From: Maridesulfovibrio ferrireducens
Lineage (GTDB): Bacteria > Desulfobacterota > Desulfovibrionia > Desulfovibrionales > Desulfovibrionaceae
Direction of reading: 5' to 3'
Assembly (NCBI RefSeq): GCF_016342405.1
Contig: NZ_JAEINN010000012.1
Span: forward strand, 92,936 to 156,935
DNA length: 64,000 bases
Of the stretch, positions 33,673 through 41,806 are shown piece by piece. Position 1 is the first letter of the stretch. Each line of letters opens with the position of its first letter. The translations under genes were made by a program, and so were the position numbers. The notes below the pieces were generated by a model. It worked only from the letters and a program-made list of their open reading frames with translations, was not told where the DNA came from and did not search any database.

Positions 33673-33770
33673 TTACTCCTGAAGAATAGCCGCCCCTTTT
33701 CATCCTTCGGCAAAGCCTCAAGATTTTTTCTGAACTCTTCTAATGTCATGTTGCCTATTTCTTTTCGGCT
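33669..33770 (-). CDS. E' extension of the tail assembly chaperone (-1 frame)
   Basis: The -1 frame relative to gene E is open through the end of E and past its stop, reading LASWSGWSRKEIGNMTLEEF and on to a TAG at 33671-33669. It has no start codon or ribosome-binding site of its own. The TW/SGWS...MTLEEF pattern resembles E' of P2-type phages, made only as an E+E' fusion. A possible slip site is the run GAA-AAG-AAA directly before the E stop, where a Lys tRNA can re-pair one base back. Confidence 0.65.
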   Translation of the reverse strand, partial: SRKEIGNMTLEEFRKNLEALPKDEKGRLFFRSN

Positions 33771-34096
33771 CCATCCTGACCAGCTGGCGAGACAGAGGAC
33801 TCCTCTTCGGAGGGATGCACTATCTTCTCGGAGCTGGTGGTCATTAAAAAAACGTATTTTTCCTGTAATTTAAGATAATCCACATGGTCCCATGTCAGAA
33901 GGTCTTCTACCGGGATTCCGCAGGTTAAAGAAAATAGACACGCTTCCATTTCAGCCCCGGTCTTAGTCGAGGCCATGACCTCAGCGTCAATCGAATCCTG
34001 CACTTTCTGGCGGCGCATAGTTACAAATTCAACTTCGTTGTCGCCGACTGTTACCGGGTAATCAAAATTAATTTTGACAGTTTCAAGTCTTGCCAT
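33755..34096 (-). CDS. Tail assembly chaperone E (P2 gpE-like)
   Basis: 113 residues. Opens LETVKINFDYPVTVGDNEVE and has the short helical body of P2 GpE-type tail chaperones that coat the tape measure before tube polymerisation. It lies between the tube gene and the tape measure, as in P2. The last codons before the stop are a purine-rich shift-prone stretch, and the -1 frame continues as E'. Confidence 0.85.
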   Translation of the reverse strand: MARLETVKINFDYPVTVGDNEVEFVTMRRQKVQDSIDAEVMASTKTGAEMEACLFSLTCGIPVEDLLTWDHVDYLKLQEKYVFLMTTSSEKIVHPSEEESSVSPAGQDGAEKK

Positions 34097-34100
34097 CTTC

Positions 34101-34634
34101 TTAACCCTCCATTCCTATATTACTTCTGATTTTAGCCATGTAATCGACACCATCGACCACGTATTTATAGTTGAGCTTGTCGTACTCGATCGCGTCTTTG
34201 CCATCGATAACGAGCTTTACGTAAATGACTCCGAGCTCAATTTCGTTACCCTGCGGTTTGCCAACTTCCAGTTTACCGAGAGTAGATTTTTTAGGCAGGG
34301 TGCGCAGAACAATTCGTTCCGGTGTATGCGTGAATTTGCCTTCACTGCCTTTGTAGCCTTGCGTAGAAATGCGTAGATCCAGATGGTGACCTTCAGGGGC
34401 CAGAAGTTTGATGTAGTTGGAAGTCTTTTTGTTAAATGACAGTTTTACTGTCATGGGTTTAAAAAGTCCGACAACAGGCATTTCCAACTCACCGCCAAGA
34501 CCTGCCCCTGTCAGGGTTTCGGTTATGGCTTCAAAGTCTGGCAGTTCAACTGTTGCCGTGCCAAGAGATGTTCCGGTTCCAAGGTAGACACTAAATCGCC
34601 CAGTCAATCCGATTGCTTTATTGCTTTCGTTCAT
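34101..34634 (-). CDS. Major tail tube protein FII (P2-like)
   Basis: 177 residues. Phage_tube family: LPDFEAITETLTGAGLGGELEMPVVG split here by a conserved GLFKPMTVKLSFN strand, and the C-terminal YDKLNYKYVVDGVDYMAKIR. Forms the inner tube inside the contractile sheath. Lies 11 bp after the sheath gene. Confidence 0.93.
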   Translation of the reverse strand: MNESNKAIGLTGRFSVYLGTGTSLGTATVELPDFEAITETLTGAGLGGELEMPVVGLFKPMTVKLSFNKKTSNYIKLLAPEGHHLDLRISTQGYKGSEGKFTHTPERIVLRTLPKKSTLGKLEVGKPQGNEIELGVIYVKLVIDGKDAIEYDKLNYKYVVDGVDYMAKIRSNIGMEG

Positions 34635-34645
34635 AATAATTTTCC

Positions 34646-35869
34646 TTATTTGAACAGGGTTGAAATATATTTAGGATCATATTCCAGAATGTTGATGATT
34701 TCCCGAGCCGGAGAGGGCGGGGTCATGTACGTGTGGAACCTGACTATTCCGTCCATGAGATCAGTTGTCGGATTTTCTGATTCCAGAATCTCAATACGAC
34801 CGCCGAGAATTATTTCGCGGGAAGCAAAAGAATTTAGCCGGATATTTTCACTGTCCATAATAGTGGTCAGCAAACGGCGGGTTAGGGGCCAATCTACTTT
34901 TGAAAAGTAGGTCAGAATAAAAGTGTTGGAATGCCAGTTGAAAAAGCGGCGTACAGGAATAAATGAATCTTTGGGATCGGTGTTTGAAGGATAGCAAGCT
35001 GTGCGGTTGCCCCAACATTTCCAGCCGCCATCCCAGTTCATCGCGGTTATGATGCCTTGACTGTTAAGATAGTTGGCTTCATCAAGTCCGAGGCGGAGTT
35101 CGTTTCCAGCAAGATCATTGCCTGTGATTTCCATGCGCTGGTTGGAAGGTGAGCGGAAAGGAATACCTTCCGCATCATGATCCACACGGGCAAGAAGCGC
35201 GGCAACGTGACTGCTCAAATGATAAATCTTGTCGCCTTTTTTGACCTTTGGAAAACAAACAATCATATGTTCGTCTGTGAGATTGCTTGTCTCTTTATAG
35301 CTCGGAGTATCAGTGTATTTTGTGACTGATTCGGGGATATCAATTATGGCCATTGCTTTAAAAATGCCGTTGATGAGGCTTGCTTTGCTACTCATGGAAA
35401 TTGCAACCGCAGGTTCATCGGAAAAGCCCGGCGCTACAATCGAACCCGGTATAATGCGATACTTCGGAAAGACCTCATTTATAAGTTCGAGTCCGGTTTT
35501 TTCGAGCGTATCAGCATCAACTCCGCCGATAATATCGTCACCAGTAACAACTGTGGGGTCGGAGATTTCACCAGTTTTATGAACGGCAGGGTCGTAAACA
35601 TTTACGAAGACTGCCGGACACATTCCGTAATCAACAAAATATGCTGTTGCGAATTCGCAGAGTGTGTATTTTTCCCAGTCCTCATCGTAGCCGAACGCTG
35701 CGACATATTCCGTCATGCTAAAACAGAGAACAGGTTCATTGACCGGAAGAGTTCCTTCCGTAGGTCCGGGAGCCGTTCCGAATACAACAGGTATTGCCGA
35801 GTCTACACGCCGAGGCGGGACTAGAGATGTCGGCACTTCAAATGGATAGATACCGTGTCCGTATGTCAT
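34646..35869 (-). CDS. Tail sheath protein FI (P2-like)
   Basis: 407 residues. Contractile sheath monomer. Phage_sheath_1 landmarks: the VVFGTAPGP early strand, the central GNRTACYPSNTDPKDSFIPVR motif broken by family variation, RRFFNWHSNTF, and the C-terminal FHTYMTPPSPAREIINILEYD. Its presence shows a myovirus. Starts right after the stop of the 155-aa gene. Confidence 0.95.
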   Translation of the reverse strand: MTYGHGIYPFEVPTSLVPPRRVDSAIPVVFGTAPGPTEGTLPVNEPVLCFSMTEYVAAFGYDEDWEKYTLCEFATAYFVDYGMCPAVFVNVYDPAVHKTGEISDPTVVTGDDIIGGVDADTLEKTGLELINEVFPKYRIIPGSIVAPGFSDEPAVAISMSSKASLINGIFKAMAIIDIPESVTKYTDTPSYKETSNLTDEHMIVCFPKVKKGDKIYHLSSHVAALLARVDHDAEGIPFRSPSNQRMEITGNDLAGNELRLGLDEANYLNSQGIITAMNWDGGWKCWGNRTACYPSNTDPKDSFIPVRRFFNWHSNTFILTYFSKVDWPLTRRLLTTIMDSENIRLNSFASREIILGGRIEILESENPTTDLMDGIVRFHTYMTPPSPAREIINILEYDPKYISTLFK

Positions 35870-36337
35870 TTAATCCTCCTGTAAAATTGGTTTGCTTGGA
35901 AAGGGGTAGAACCAGCTACACCTGACCGTGGAAACGTGGTGAGTGTGATGCCTTGCATCTGGATCAAGCAGAGGATTTCGGGCAATGACCGAACCTGTTC
36001 GCTTGTATTTATCTTCAAGAAATTCGTTATCTCGCAGTAATCTGCGAATTCTGCCGGAAACAATGTTCGACCAGCTTTCGCAAACCGTGCGGCCTTCACC
36101 TGAGTAAACGCAAATCAGAATATCCAGTGTTTCGATTGCGCCATCTTCGTCATCCTCTGAACTCACCCATCGGATAACTAGACAAGGATATATTTCATCA
36201 TCCGTGTCTTTTGCGGGAATGGCATTCTGATATATTTTGAAGGGTACAAGTTCAGCCTTGCCAGCTTTCTCAAGCTTCAAATCCGCAAGATTCACTTCTA
36301 ATAATCTTTTAAGGGACATCATTACGAGTTCAGTCAT
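35870..36337 (-). CDS. Putative tail terminator / tail completion protein
   Basis: 155 residues immediately upstream of the sheath gene, overlapping the minor tail Z gene by one base. Mixed alpha/beta with a central YPCLVIRWVSSEDDEDGAIETL segment and a SVIARNPLLD end. Size and position between head-tail joining and sheath genes fit a tail terminator (P2 gpR or lambda gpU role). Family not certain. Confidence 0.6.
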   Translation of the reverse strand: MTELVMMSLKRLLEVNLADLKLEKAGKAELVPFKIYQNAIPAKDTDDEIYPCLVIRWVSSEDDEDGAIETLDILICVYSGEGRTVCESWSNIVSGRIRRLLRDNEFLEDKYKRTGSVIARNPLLDPDARHHTHHVSTVRCSWFYPFPSKPILQED

Positions 36338-36945
36338 TATCTCAGCCCCGCTTGTCTAAGAATGTGAGTTGCTTCATGTTCGAGATTTTTTTCCATTAAC
36401 TCTTGCACTTTAAATTGAAGCTCATGCTGGACGCTTGAATCTTCGAGCAGACGCAAGGGGGAAGGGCCGTAGAGTTTGGCAATAGGTAATCGGCTGTCAC
36501 CGACTCGTTTCATGATTGCACCAGCCTTAAGCTGAAAACCGCCTTTGACCAGCTTACGACCTCCAGTCTTTTTAACTTTGACTGTTACGCCCGTGCGCTT
36601 AACTCGTGCCGTACCGCCGGATCTGGTTTTAGTTTCTGCTGTAATAGCCCGTGCCCGTGGGTTGAAATGCGAAAGAGATATGGAACTGTTTCCGCTGGCA
36701 TGAAGCTCTGCATTGGGATTCCACTTAGAAGCTTGAACAACTGAAAAGCTCTTTTCCAAATCACGGGATAGAATAGAATATTCTGATAAAACTGATTTCT
36801 TAACCGCGACTTTTAAACTCTTGATGGACTTATTAGCGGCCCGCTGACACGCCAAATGCATGCCGCCGGGAACGAGTGCGAGAGTGTCCCGCATATTTGC
36901 AAGCTGCTTCATTGCATCAGATGTATCTATTTCAAGAACGCTCAT
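36337..36945 (-). CDS. Prophage minor tail protein Z
   Basis: 202 residues. Resembles the lambda gpZ-related prophage family: an early ACQRAANKSIKSLK helix, ISLSHFNPRARA, KLVKGGFQLKAG and a YGPSPLRLLED segment. Completes the head-proximal tail end for joining. Overlaps the head-tail joining gene by 4 bp. Confidence 0.75.
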   Translation of the reverse strand: MSVLEIDTSDAMKQLANMRDTLALVPGGMHLACQRAANKSIKSLKVAVKKSVLSEYSILSRDLEKSFSVVQASKWNPNAELHASGNSSISLSHFNPRARAITAETKTRSGGTARVKRTGVTVKVKKTGGRKLVKGGFQLKAGAIMKRVGDSRLPIAKLYGPSPLRLLEDSSVQHELQFKVQELMEKNLEHEATHILRQAGLR

Positions 36946-37265
36946 GATTTTTCTCTGTAAATCTGAATGTTAAGCATAACGCCTTCGCCTTTAACTCTGG
37001 AAACGATCCACTTCTCATTATTAAACTTGTACTCTTTATGGAGCCGGGGCCTTTCAATATCGTCTGAAACAATAAGGACGCTTTTAATTTCTACGCTCAC
37101 ACCGGCTCTGGTTGAATCGAAGGTTTCACCGTCGCTTTGTCCTTCGCCTTCGTCCGTAACAACGGCACTGATAAATTTGCCATTCCAGTTAATGGATTCA
37201 GCAAATTCATTCTGATTCATAAAGACGTTCTGTGCGTCGAGTGTCATTTGCGTCTTGAAGTCCAT
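36942..37265 (-). CDS. Head-tail joining protein
   Basis: 107 residues from ATG 37265 (MDFKTQMTLDAQNVFMNQNE is the typical opening of the prophage head-tail attachment family related to lambda FII). A longer frame from 37310 would overlap Rz1. Links the filled head to the tail. Starts 1 bp after the Rz1 stop. Confidence 0.75.
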   Translation of the reverse strand: MDFKTQMTLDAQNVFMNQNEFAESINWNGKFISAVVTDEGEGQSDGETFDSTRAGVSVEIKSVLIVSDDIERPRLHKEYKFNNEKWIVSRVKGEGVMLNIQIYREKS

Positions 37266-37266
37266 T

Positions 37267-37548
37267 TTATTTTCCAGCTTGTGAGCGGTAGCAGTTGTTT
37301 TCGGCTTCAAGACCTTCGGTATAAGCCTGACTTTCGACAGCGTTGTGCATTGTGCGGCTTACGTTTTCCTTTGAGCCTATGTGTTGATCTTCAAGTAATG
37401 GTTGAAAGTTTGGCTTTTCTGGAGAAACACATTCAACATATTTTGCAACAACTTCGACCCGCCGGACTTCATCAATTTTACTGACTCGCTTCTGGTTGCA
37501 TGCCGAGAGTATGGTTAATAAACTCAGCAGCATTACGACTGTCTTCAT
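37267..37548 (-). CDS. Rz1-like outer-membrane spanin lipoprotein
   Basis: 93 residues. Signal peptide MLLSLLTILSAC with lipobox L-S-A-C; Cys17 would be lipidated. The mature part is short, polar and Pro-containing (VSPEKPNFQPLLEDQ). Its first 71 bp overlap the 3' end of the Rz-like gene in another frame, the classical overlapped spanin arrangement. With Rz it would fuse inner and outer membranes as the last lysis step. Confidence 0.8.
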   Translation of the reverse strand: MKTVVMLLSLLTILSACNQKRVSKIDEVRRVEVVAKYVECVSPEKPNFQPLLEDQHIGSKENVSRTMHNAVESQAYTEGLEAENNCYRSQAGK

Positions 37549-37948
37549 AGCTGATGACTCCGGTTGAATTGGTTATGGGATGATTCCGGGCCGAGTTAAA
37601 AAGCCGCACGGCCTTCGCGTGTTGGATGCGATATTTTTTAGCGGACTTCTGGACCGTACTGAGTTGCCCCTGAAGGCTGGCGATGACTCGTGTGGTCTGG
37701 TTGCCACTTTCTTTAAGCAAGGTAATTGCGGTTTCGCCTGTTCTTATTTCCAGCTTGAATCCGGCGATGTCCTCGTTCAGCTCCGCCTTATCTTTTTCAA
37801 GGATTGCAATGTCAGTTTTCAGCCATGATATTTTGAAACATAAGCCGCCGATTACAATTGTAAGAATCAGCACACCGACAACTATGGCGATGATTTTGCC
37901 TTTGCCGCTGCCTGTGAAGAATCCGAGAATTGTTGCTATGGGGATCAT
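37478..37948 (-). CDS. Rz-like inner-membrane spanin
   Basis: 156 residues from ATG 37948, which overlaps the endolysin stop as ATGA (GTG 37954 is the alternative). One N-terminal membrane span (about 18-39, IIAIVVGVLILTIVIGGLCF) and a long periplasmic coiled coil (about 42-105). This is the i-spanin layout; the Rz1 gene is embedded at its end. Confidence 0.82.
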   Translation of the reverse strand: MIPIATILGFFTGSGKGKIIAIVVGVLILTIVIGGLCFKISWLKTDIAILEKDKAELNEDIAGFKLEIRTGETAITLLKESGNQTTRVIASLQGQLSTVQKSAKKYRIQHAKAVRLFNSARNHPITNSTGVISYEDSRNAAEFINHTLGMQPEASQ

Positions 37949-38385
37949 GACCACATTTCCCAGAGCCGCGCTCTGACTTCGTCCATGTCCAGATTAGGAC
38001 AGGTTTTGTGGTCATCCATTTCGTAGTGTCCGTAAATTGCGTCTGGATCTAGTCCGTACAGCTTGAGCAATTCAGCCAGTTTCTGATAAAGAACTTCCAT
38101 CTGCATATCTGTGAAAAAGTCTTTACCAATTAGGCAGAGTCCTACGGAACGGCTGTTGTAGCCTTTGCAATGTGCGCCAACCACTTCGAGTGAACGACCA
38201 GATTCAATGAATCCGTCAAGAGTCGGATCATAGTCGCCGTGGCTTGTGGGGTGGCCGTTCAGGATTACCCCGTGGTATCCGATCCCGCTCCAACCGTTCT
38301 GAAGATGCCATTGATTGATTACTTCCGCGTTGCCCCAAGTTGAATCCGAGCAGTGAACTATTATTATGTCTATTTGACGTGCCAT
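37945..38385 (-). CDS. Endolysin: zinc N-acetylmuramoyl-L-alanine amidase
   Basis: 146 residues from ATG 38385 (CAGGAG upstream; a longer frame at 38412 is less likely). Amidase_2/PGRP fold like T7 lysozyme: IDIIIVHCSDS with His11 as first zinc ligand, GYHGVILNG, NSRSVGLCLIG, and GHYEMDDHKTCP supplying a second His and Cys129. It cuts the amide bond between MurNAc and the stem peptide. No signal peptide, so release depends on the holin encoded upstream. The first 158 bp overlap the holin 3' end. Confidence 0.92.
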   Translation of the reverse strand: MARQIDIIIVHCSDSTWGNAEVINQWHLQNGWSGIGYHGVILNGHPTSHGDYDPTLDGFIESGRSLEVVGAHCKGYNSRSVGLCLIGKDFFTDMQMEVLYQKLAELLKLYGLDPDAIYGHYEMDDHKTCPNLDMDEVRARLWEMWS

Positions 38386-38830
38386 AACGACTCCTGTCTT
38401 GAATTGGATCAAATTCGTCTCTGAAGGACTTGATCCTGTCTGTGAGTTGGCGCGGAATTACATGCACATCCATTTCAGCCAGATGAACAGCCACGCTTAA
38501 AAATTCATTTGAGGCCAGATACATAACCAAGAATTCGCGAACATAGGCACAAACAGAGGGCAGAGATTCATCTAGAGTTACATCGAGCATGTTCGCCATG
38601 ATGATTGCGATTGAATAGACAACAAATTTACCAATACCGTGACGGAATTTGGTTATACGGAATGAACCATTCTGTAGAGAGCGGCCTACTCCTAAAGCGA
38701 AGTCGGACAAATACAGAACAACCAAAGCAAGCAATGCTGCATCGAAACCACCAAAAAGCCATGTGGCGGCTGAACAACAGCCCGCTAAGCAAGCCTTCAT
38801 GGTTATGTGGTCGAAAAGCTGATTCATCAT
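38228..38830 (-). CDS. Phage holin (holin family 4-like) with a C-terminal extension overlapping the endolysin
   Basis: 200 residues. Three hydrophobic segments (about 10-28, 30-47, 66-84) and the family block VLYLSDFALGVGRSLQNG, then REFLVMYLASNEFLSV. Forms the inner-membrane lesion that releases the endolysin. The family body ends near residue 148. The last ~52 residues (Arg/Ser/Asn-rich) are encoded over the endolysin start in another frame and may be only a hydrophilic tail. Either this overlap is real or the holin originally ended earlier. Confidence 0.8.
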   Translation of the reverse strand: MMNQLFDHITMKACLAGCCSAATWLFGGFDAALLALVVLYLSDFALGVGRSLQNGSFRITKFRHGIGKFVVYSIAIIMANMLDVTLDESLPSVCAYVREFLVMYLASNEFLSVAVHLAEMDVHVIPRQLTDRIKSFRDEFDPIQDRSRYGTSNRHNNSSLLGFNLGQRGSNQSMASSERLERDRIPRGNPERPPHKPRRL

Positions 38831-38850
38831 TGCATCCGGCTTTTGTTTGT

Positions 38851-38887
38851 GCCCGGACCGCTGAAAACGGGTAAGTGCGGTCCGGGC
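38851..38887 (-). terminator. Strong hairpin between the capsid and lysis genes
   Basis: A perfect 11-bp GC-rich stem GCCCGGACCGC / GCGGTCCGGGC with a 15-base loop lies just past the capsid stop, in the only sizeable gap of the head-lysis-tail transcript. Read leftward there is no clean T-run, so it may be an imperfect terminator or an RNA-stabilising hairpin that raises capsid mRNA over downstream genes. Confidence 0.6.
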
Positions 38888-38932
38888 TGTTTGCGATGGA
38901 GAGTTAAGGCTTATTCAATAGTCTGTTAGCTG

Positions 38933-39970
38933 CTATGGAATCTCAAACTCTTCGCCAGCAGTGACAGTGACAAGTACTTGCGGGCGCATACATAGGAATA
39001 TTGGGTTGGACTCGTAGTAGAGGTCGAGGCCTTTATCAAAATCCAAAACCTTTCTACGGGCGTAGATGGGAATTCCTTCGGTGTTTACTGTGTCCATAAA
39101 CTCGCCTGGTCCCCAAGCTCCACCAAACGTTTCATAAGTTCCTTCTGGATAAGCAATGCCTTCACCGGGATTAATGAAACGACGTTGCACTCCTTTTGAG
39201 GTTGGAGCTTGCCCGCGGTAAACTTCAAATCGGACGTTGCCGAAAACAAAGGCTTTGAATGATGCTCCAACCAGTTTTGCTGCACCACTTTGCGCCAAAT
39301 AGAACTTTTCAACATTTGGATGAGTGATCAGTAAGCGGAAAAATTCAGGTGACACGCGACAAACAACCTCAGTCATAGTGTCGCCCTGAAGGTACCTTTC
39401 AACATGGGCAACTATTTCTTCACACTTTCCATCAACGTCAGTTTTTGGGTTGTGAAGTTCAAAATCGATTACCTTTTTAGTAACTTCGAATTTGTCATAG
39501 AGATTGAAAAGAACTCGTGAACCATCGCCGTCAATGATTTCACCTTTTAAAGCTCCCCACATGAGATGTTCCCAAGTGAGTTCAAAACGGCGGCGGTTTT
39601 TTAGGGATTTCTTTTCCATTACATTGTGGGCGTGATCAAGTTCTGTTCCGCCAAAGGCTCTAATCCCGGAAAATTCACTCGGACGGATAGTATCTCTGAG
39701 CGGGATGTGCGGAATTTTGAAAGTAACCATGCTACGTTCTTCTTGAGTAGAAAGGTTAGCATCTCCATCTTCGGGCTTAGTTTCGAGCAACTGAAGCTGG
39801 TTATTCACCATTTCAATAGAAATAGTTTTTGTTGAAACTCCAACAGGATTAAATAGGCCGGACGGAAGCAACAACCCATAAGTTGGCTGGATAAAGTTGA
39901 TCCCTGCTGTAAGTTCCATTGCTCCGAAAGCATTCTCGTCATCATAGGGGGTTGAAATTAAAACACCCAT
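38933..39970 (-). CDS. Major capsid protein E (lambda gpE-like)
   Basis: 345 residues. Phage_cap_E family: LRDTIRPSEFSGIRAFG, FELTWEHLMWGALKGEI, EIVAHVERYLQGDT and IYARRKVLDFDKGLDLYYES are its landmarks. HK97-fold shell protein. The start overlaps the decoration protein stop as TAATG. Followed by a strong hairpin. Confidence 0.93.
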   Translation of the reverse strand: MGVLISTPYDDENAFGAMELTAGINFIQPTYGLLLPSGLFNPVGVSTKTISIEMVNNQLQLLETKPEDGDANLSTQEERSMVTFKIPHIPLRDTIRPSEFSGIRAFGGTELDHAHNVMEKKSLKNRRRFELTWEHLMWGALKGEIIDGDGSRVLFNLYDKFEVTKKVIDFELHNPKTDVDGKCEEIVAHVERYLQGDTMTEVVCRVSPEFFRLLITHPNVEKFYLAQSGAAKLVGASFKAFVFGNVRFEVYRGQAPTSKGVQRRFINPGEGIAYPEGTYETFGGAWGPGEFMDTVNTEGIPIYARRKVLDFDKGLDLYYESNPIFLCMRPQVLVTVTAGEEFEIP

Positions 39971-40620
39971 TAGACACCTTCCTTATTGAGTATTGATCTA
40001 GATGCGAAGATTGTCAGAGCATTTTCTATCTGGTCCGGTGTGAAGCCTTCAGGCCAGACAAGGTTCGAAGCGCGGATTAAAGCTCTTTCTTTTATAACGA
40101 CACCGGGGAAATCATTGTTGGTTGCGTCGTATTCGTCGGCGGTGAATCCGTAGGGGATTTGAGTCCCGTCAGTTGCCGCAGGATCAAGCTGAAAAGCTTT
40201 TCCGTCACCGGGACCAATTTCAACAGTGAAGGAATCTCCGACGACAAAATCAGGATCACTGTCACTTATGGTGAAGTTGATATGTGGAGATACAAAAGGA
40301 GTTCCGACAAGTGCATCCGGCAAGCGAACTCCTTCTGGAGTGGTAACGATAAATCTACCACCTGCCGCTTCAGCTTCAACACAAGTCATTGTGTAGGGGC
40401 CGTACATTGCCAGCATATTAATTGAGATATCTGACATGTTGCCTAATCCGACATTTCCGGCTCCGGGTGTAGCTGCTTCAGGTACGGAAAAAAGTTTACG
40501 GCCCATCACAGTACCGACAGGATGTTTCTTGCTCTGACCAATGGTTACATTTTCGCGACCAAAGTCCCGGTCGTTTTCACGGATAACGATGTCGTGGATT
40601 GCTTTTTTTTGTTTATACAT
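39970..40620 (-). CDS. Head decoration protein
   Basis: 216 residues. Related to the lambda gpD-type decoration family, with a P-V-G-T-V-M-G-R-K-L segment and the central FTISDSDPDFVVGDSFTVEI block, larger than lambda gpD. Stabilises the expanded capsid. Sits directly between protease/scaffold and major capsid, overlapping both genes. Confidence 0.8.
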   Translation of the reverse strand: MYKQKKAIHDIVIRENDRDFGRENVTIGQSKKHPVGTVMGRKLFSVPEAATPGAGNVGLGNMSDISINMLAMYGPYTMTCVEAEAAGGRFIVTTPEGVRLPDALVGTPFVSPHINFTISDSDPDFVVGDSFTVEIGPGDGKAFQLDPAATDGTQIPYGFTADEYDATNNDFPGVVIKERALIRASNLVWPEGFTPDQIENALTIFASRSILNKEGV

Positions 40621-41020
40621 TAGCTAGACCGCCCTGATGTTTAGCTTTCATTCTTGCGGAAAAGGACTGTGCGGAAGGATTGCTCTTTTTTGACCCCGGA
40701 ACTATTCCCGGCTGATCTGTCTTAAGCAATGCCGCTAACATCTCAGCCTGTTTGGAATCATCAACCTTTGCTTCCGGCTGTACGTTTACATCATAAGCAA
40801 GGCCGAGAGTTGTGATCTGTTCTGTGTTCAGTCCAGCTTCAAGGGCTGCTTTAAGTTTGCCGCCAGCGGTGTCTCCGAACATTGCGATAGCCGCGTCCGA
40901 TGCAAGTTTAATTGTTTCTGTTTTGGCTCCCGCTAATTGGGAGGTAGCCTCAGCCGTTGCGTTGTCTTCAATTGCTTTGACAACATCGGGATAAGTTGCC
41001 CGCAGTTCATTCGCATCCAT
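40613..41020 (-). CDS. Nested scaffold protein (Nu3-like), internal start in the protease gene
   Basis: 135 residues from an in-frame ATG at 41020-41018, preceded at five bases by a perfect AAGGAGG (41032-41026). This is a better ribosome-binding site than most in the prophage and has no other purpose inside the protease frame. The product (MDANELRATYPDVVKAIEDN and on) is helical, acidic, then basic at its end (MKAKHQGG), as expected for a scaffold that binds the capsid protein. Analogous to lambda Nu3. Confidence 0.8.
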   Translation of the reverse strand: MDANELRATYPDVVKAIEDNATAEATSQLAGAKTETIKLASDAAIAMFGDTAGGKLKAALEAGLNTEQITTLGLAYDVNVQPEAKVDDSKQAEMLAALLKTDQPGIVPGSKKSNPSAQSFSARMKAKHQGGLANV

Positions 41021-41806
41021 GCTAGCCTCCTTGAGGATATGCGAAGTTAATTGATCTCGAGTGCATACGCAGTCGATGAGGCCGATGGTTTTTGCTTCTT
41101 CACCAAGGAAGACGCGACCTTCGGCCCATTCATTTTTGTTTGAAATTTTAAGTTTTTTTCGATTGCAGGCGATTGAATTAATGAAAATTTCGCAGGTCTG
41201 GTCGAGATGAGATTGCAACGATGTTTTTGCTTTATCGCTGAGAGATTCGAGATGAATTCCTAAAGCTTTAAATTCACCAGCGCGGAAGATTGTCGGCTTG
41301 ATTCCAGCATCATTATACAAGCCCGTGTAATCCATATGAACCATGATCACGCCGATGGAACCGAGATCCGCAGTTTTGCCAGCTGCGAAATACCTTGCGC
41401 CGGAGCCTACCCAATATGCCGCAGAAGTTGCTTGGCTGGATGAGTAAGCATAGACGGGCTTTTTTTTATCAGCGTCAGCAACCGCAGTAGCTAAGTCGTC
41501 ACAGCCGGAGACAGTGCCGCCGGGTGAATCGATCTCAAGAAGAATTGAGCGAACTGAATAATCAGCAATAGCGGCTTTAATCTGCTCTTTGATCACAGTG
41601 TAAGAAGAGCAGTAAGGAGGCCAGTGGAAGTTCATGTTCAGTGAACCAGCAACCTTGATTATTGCGACATTTCCTTCGAGCTTGAAAGGGCGTTTCTTGC
41701 CGGAGAATGCGTTCGCTTCGGCATCGAGAGTTAGATCACTGTTTAAAAATGGTATCAGTGATGTTTCTTCCATCAACCAAAAATTTTCACGAAGTAGTGT
41801 TTTCAT
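40613..41806 (-). CDS. Prohead protease (peptidase S49, lambda gpC-like) with C-terminal scaffold
   Basis: 397 residues. SppA-type Ser/Lys protease: SILLEIDSPGG near 87-97, nucleophile Ser128 in QATSAAYW, and general-base Lys180 in RAGEFKALG. The C-terminal 135 residues (from Met263) are a separate helical scaffold-like region, also produced from an internal start. As in lambda C/Nu3, protease and scaffold share one reading frame, so the scaffold is digested during maturation. Overlaps the decoration gene by 8 bp and the portal stop by one base. Confidence 0.93.
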   Translation of the reverse strand: MKTLLRENFWLMEETSLIPFLNSDLTLDAEANAFSGKKRPFKLEGNVAIIKVAGSLNMNFHWPPYCSSYTVIKEQIKAAIADYSVRSILLEIDSPGGTVSGCDDLATAVADADKKKPVYAYSSSQATSAAYWVGSGARYFAAGKTADLGSIGVIMVHMDYTGLYNDAGIKPTIFRAGEFKALGIHLESLSDKAKTSLQSHLDQTCEIFINSIACNRKKLKISNKNEWAEGRVFLGEEAKTIGLIDCVCTRDQLTSHILKEASMDANELRATYPDVVKAIEDNATAEATSQLAGAKTETIKLASDAAIAMFGDTAGGKLKAALEAGLNTEQITTLGLAYDVNVQPEAKVDDSKQAEMLAALLKTDQPGIVPGSKKSNPSAQSFSARMKAKHQGGLANV

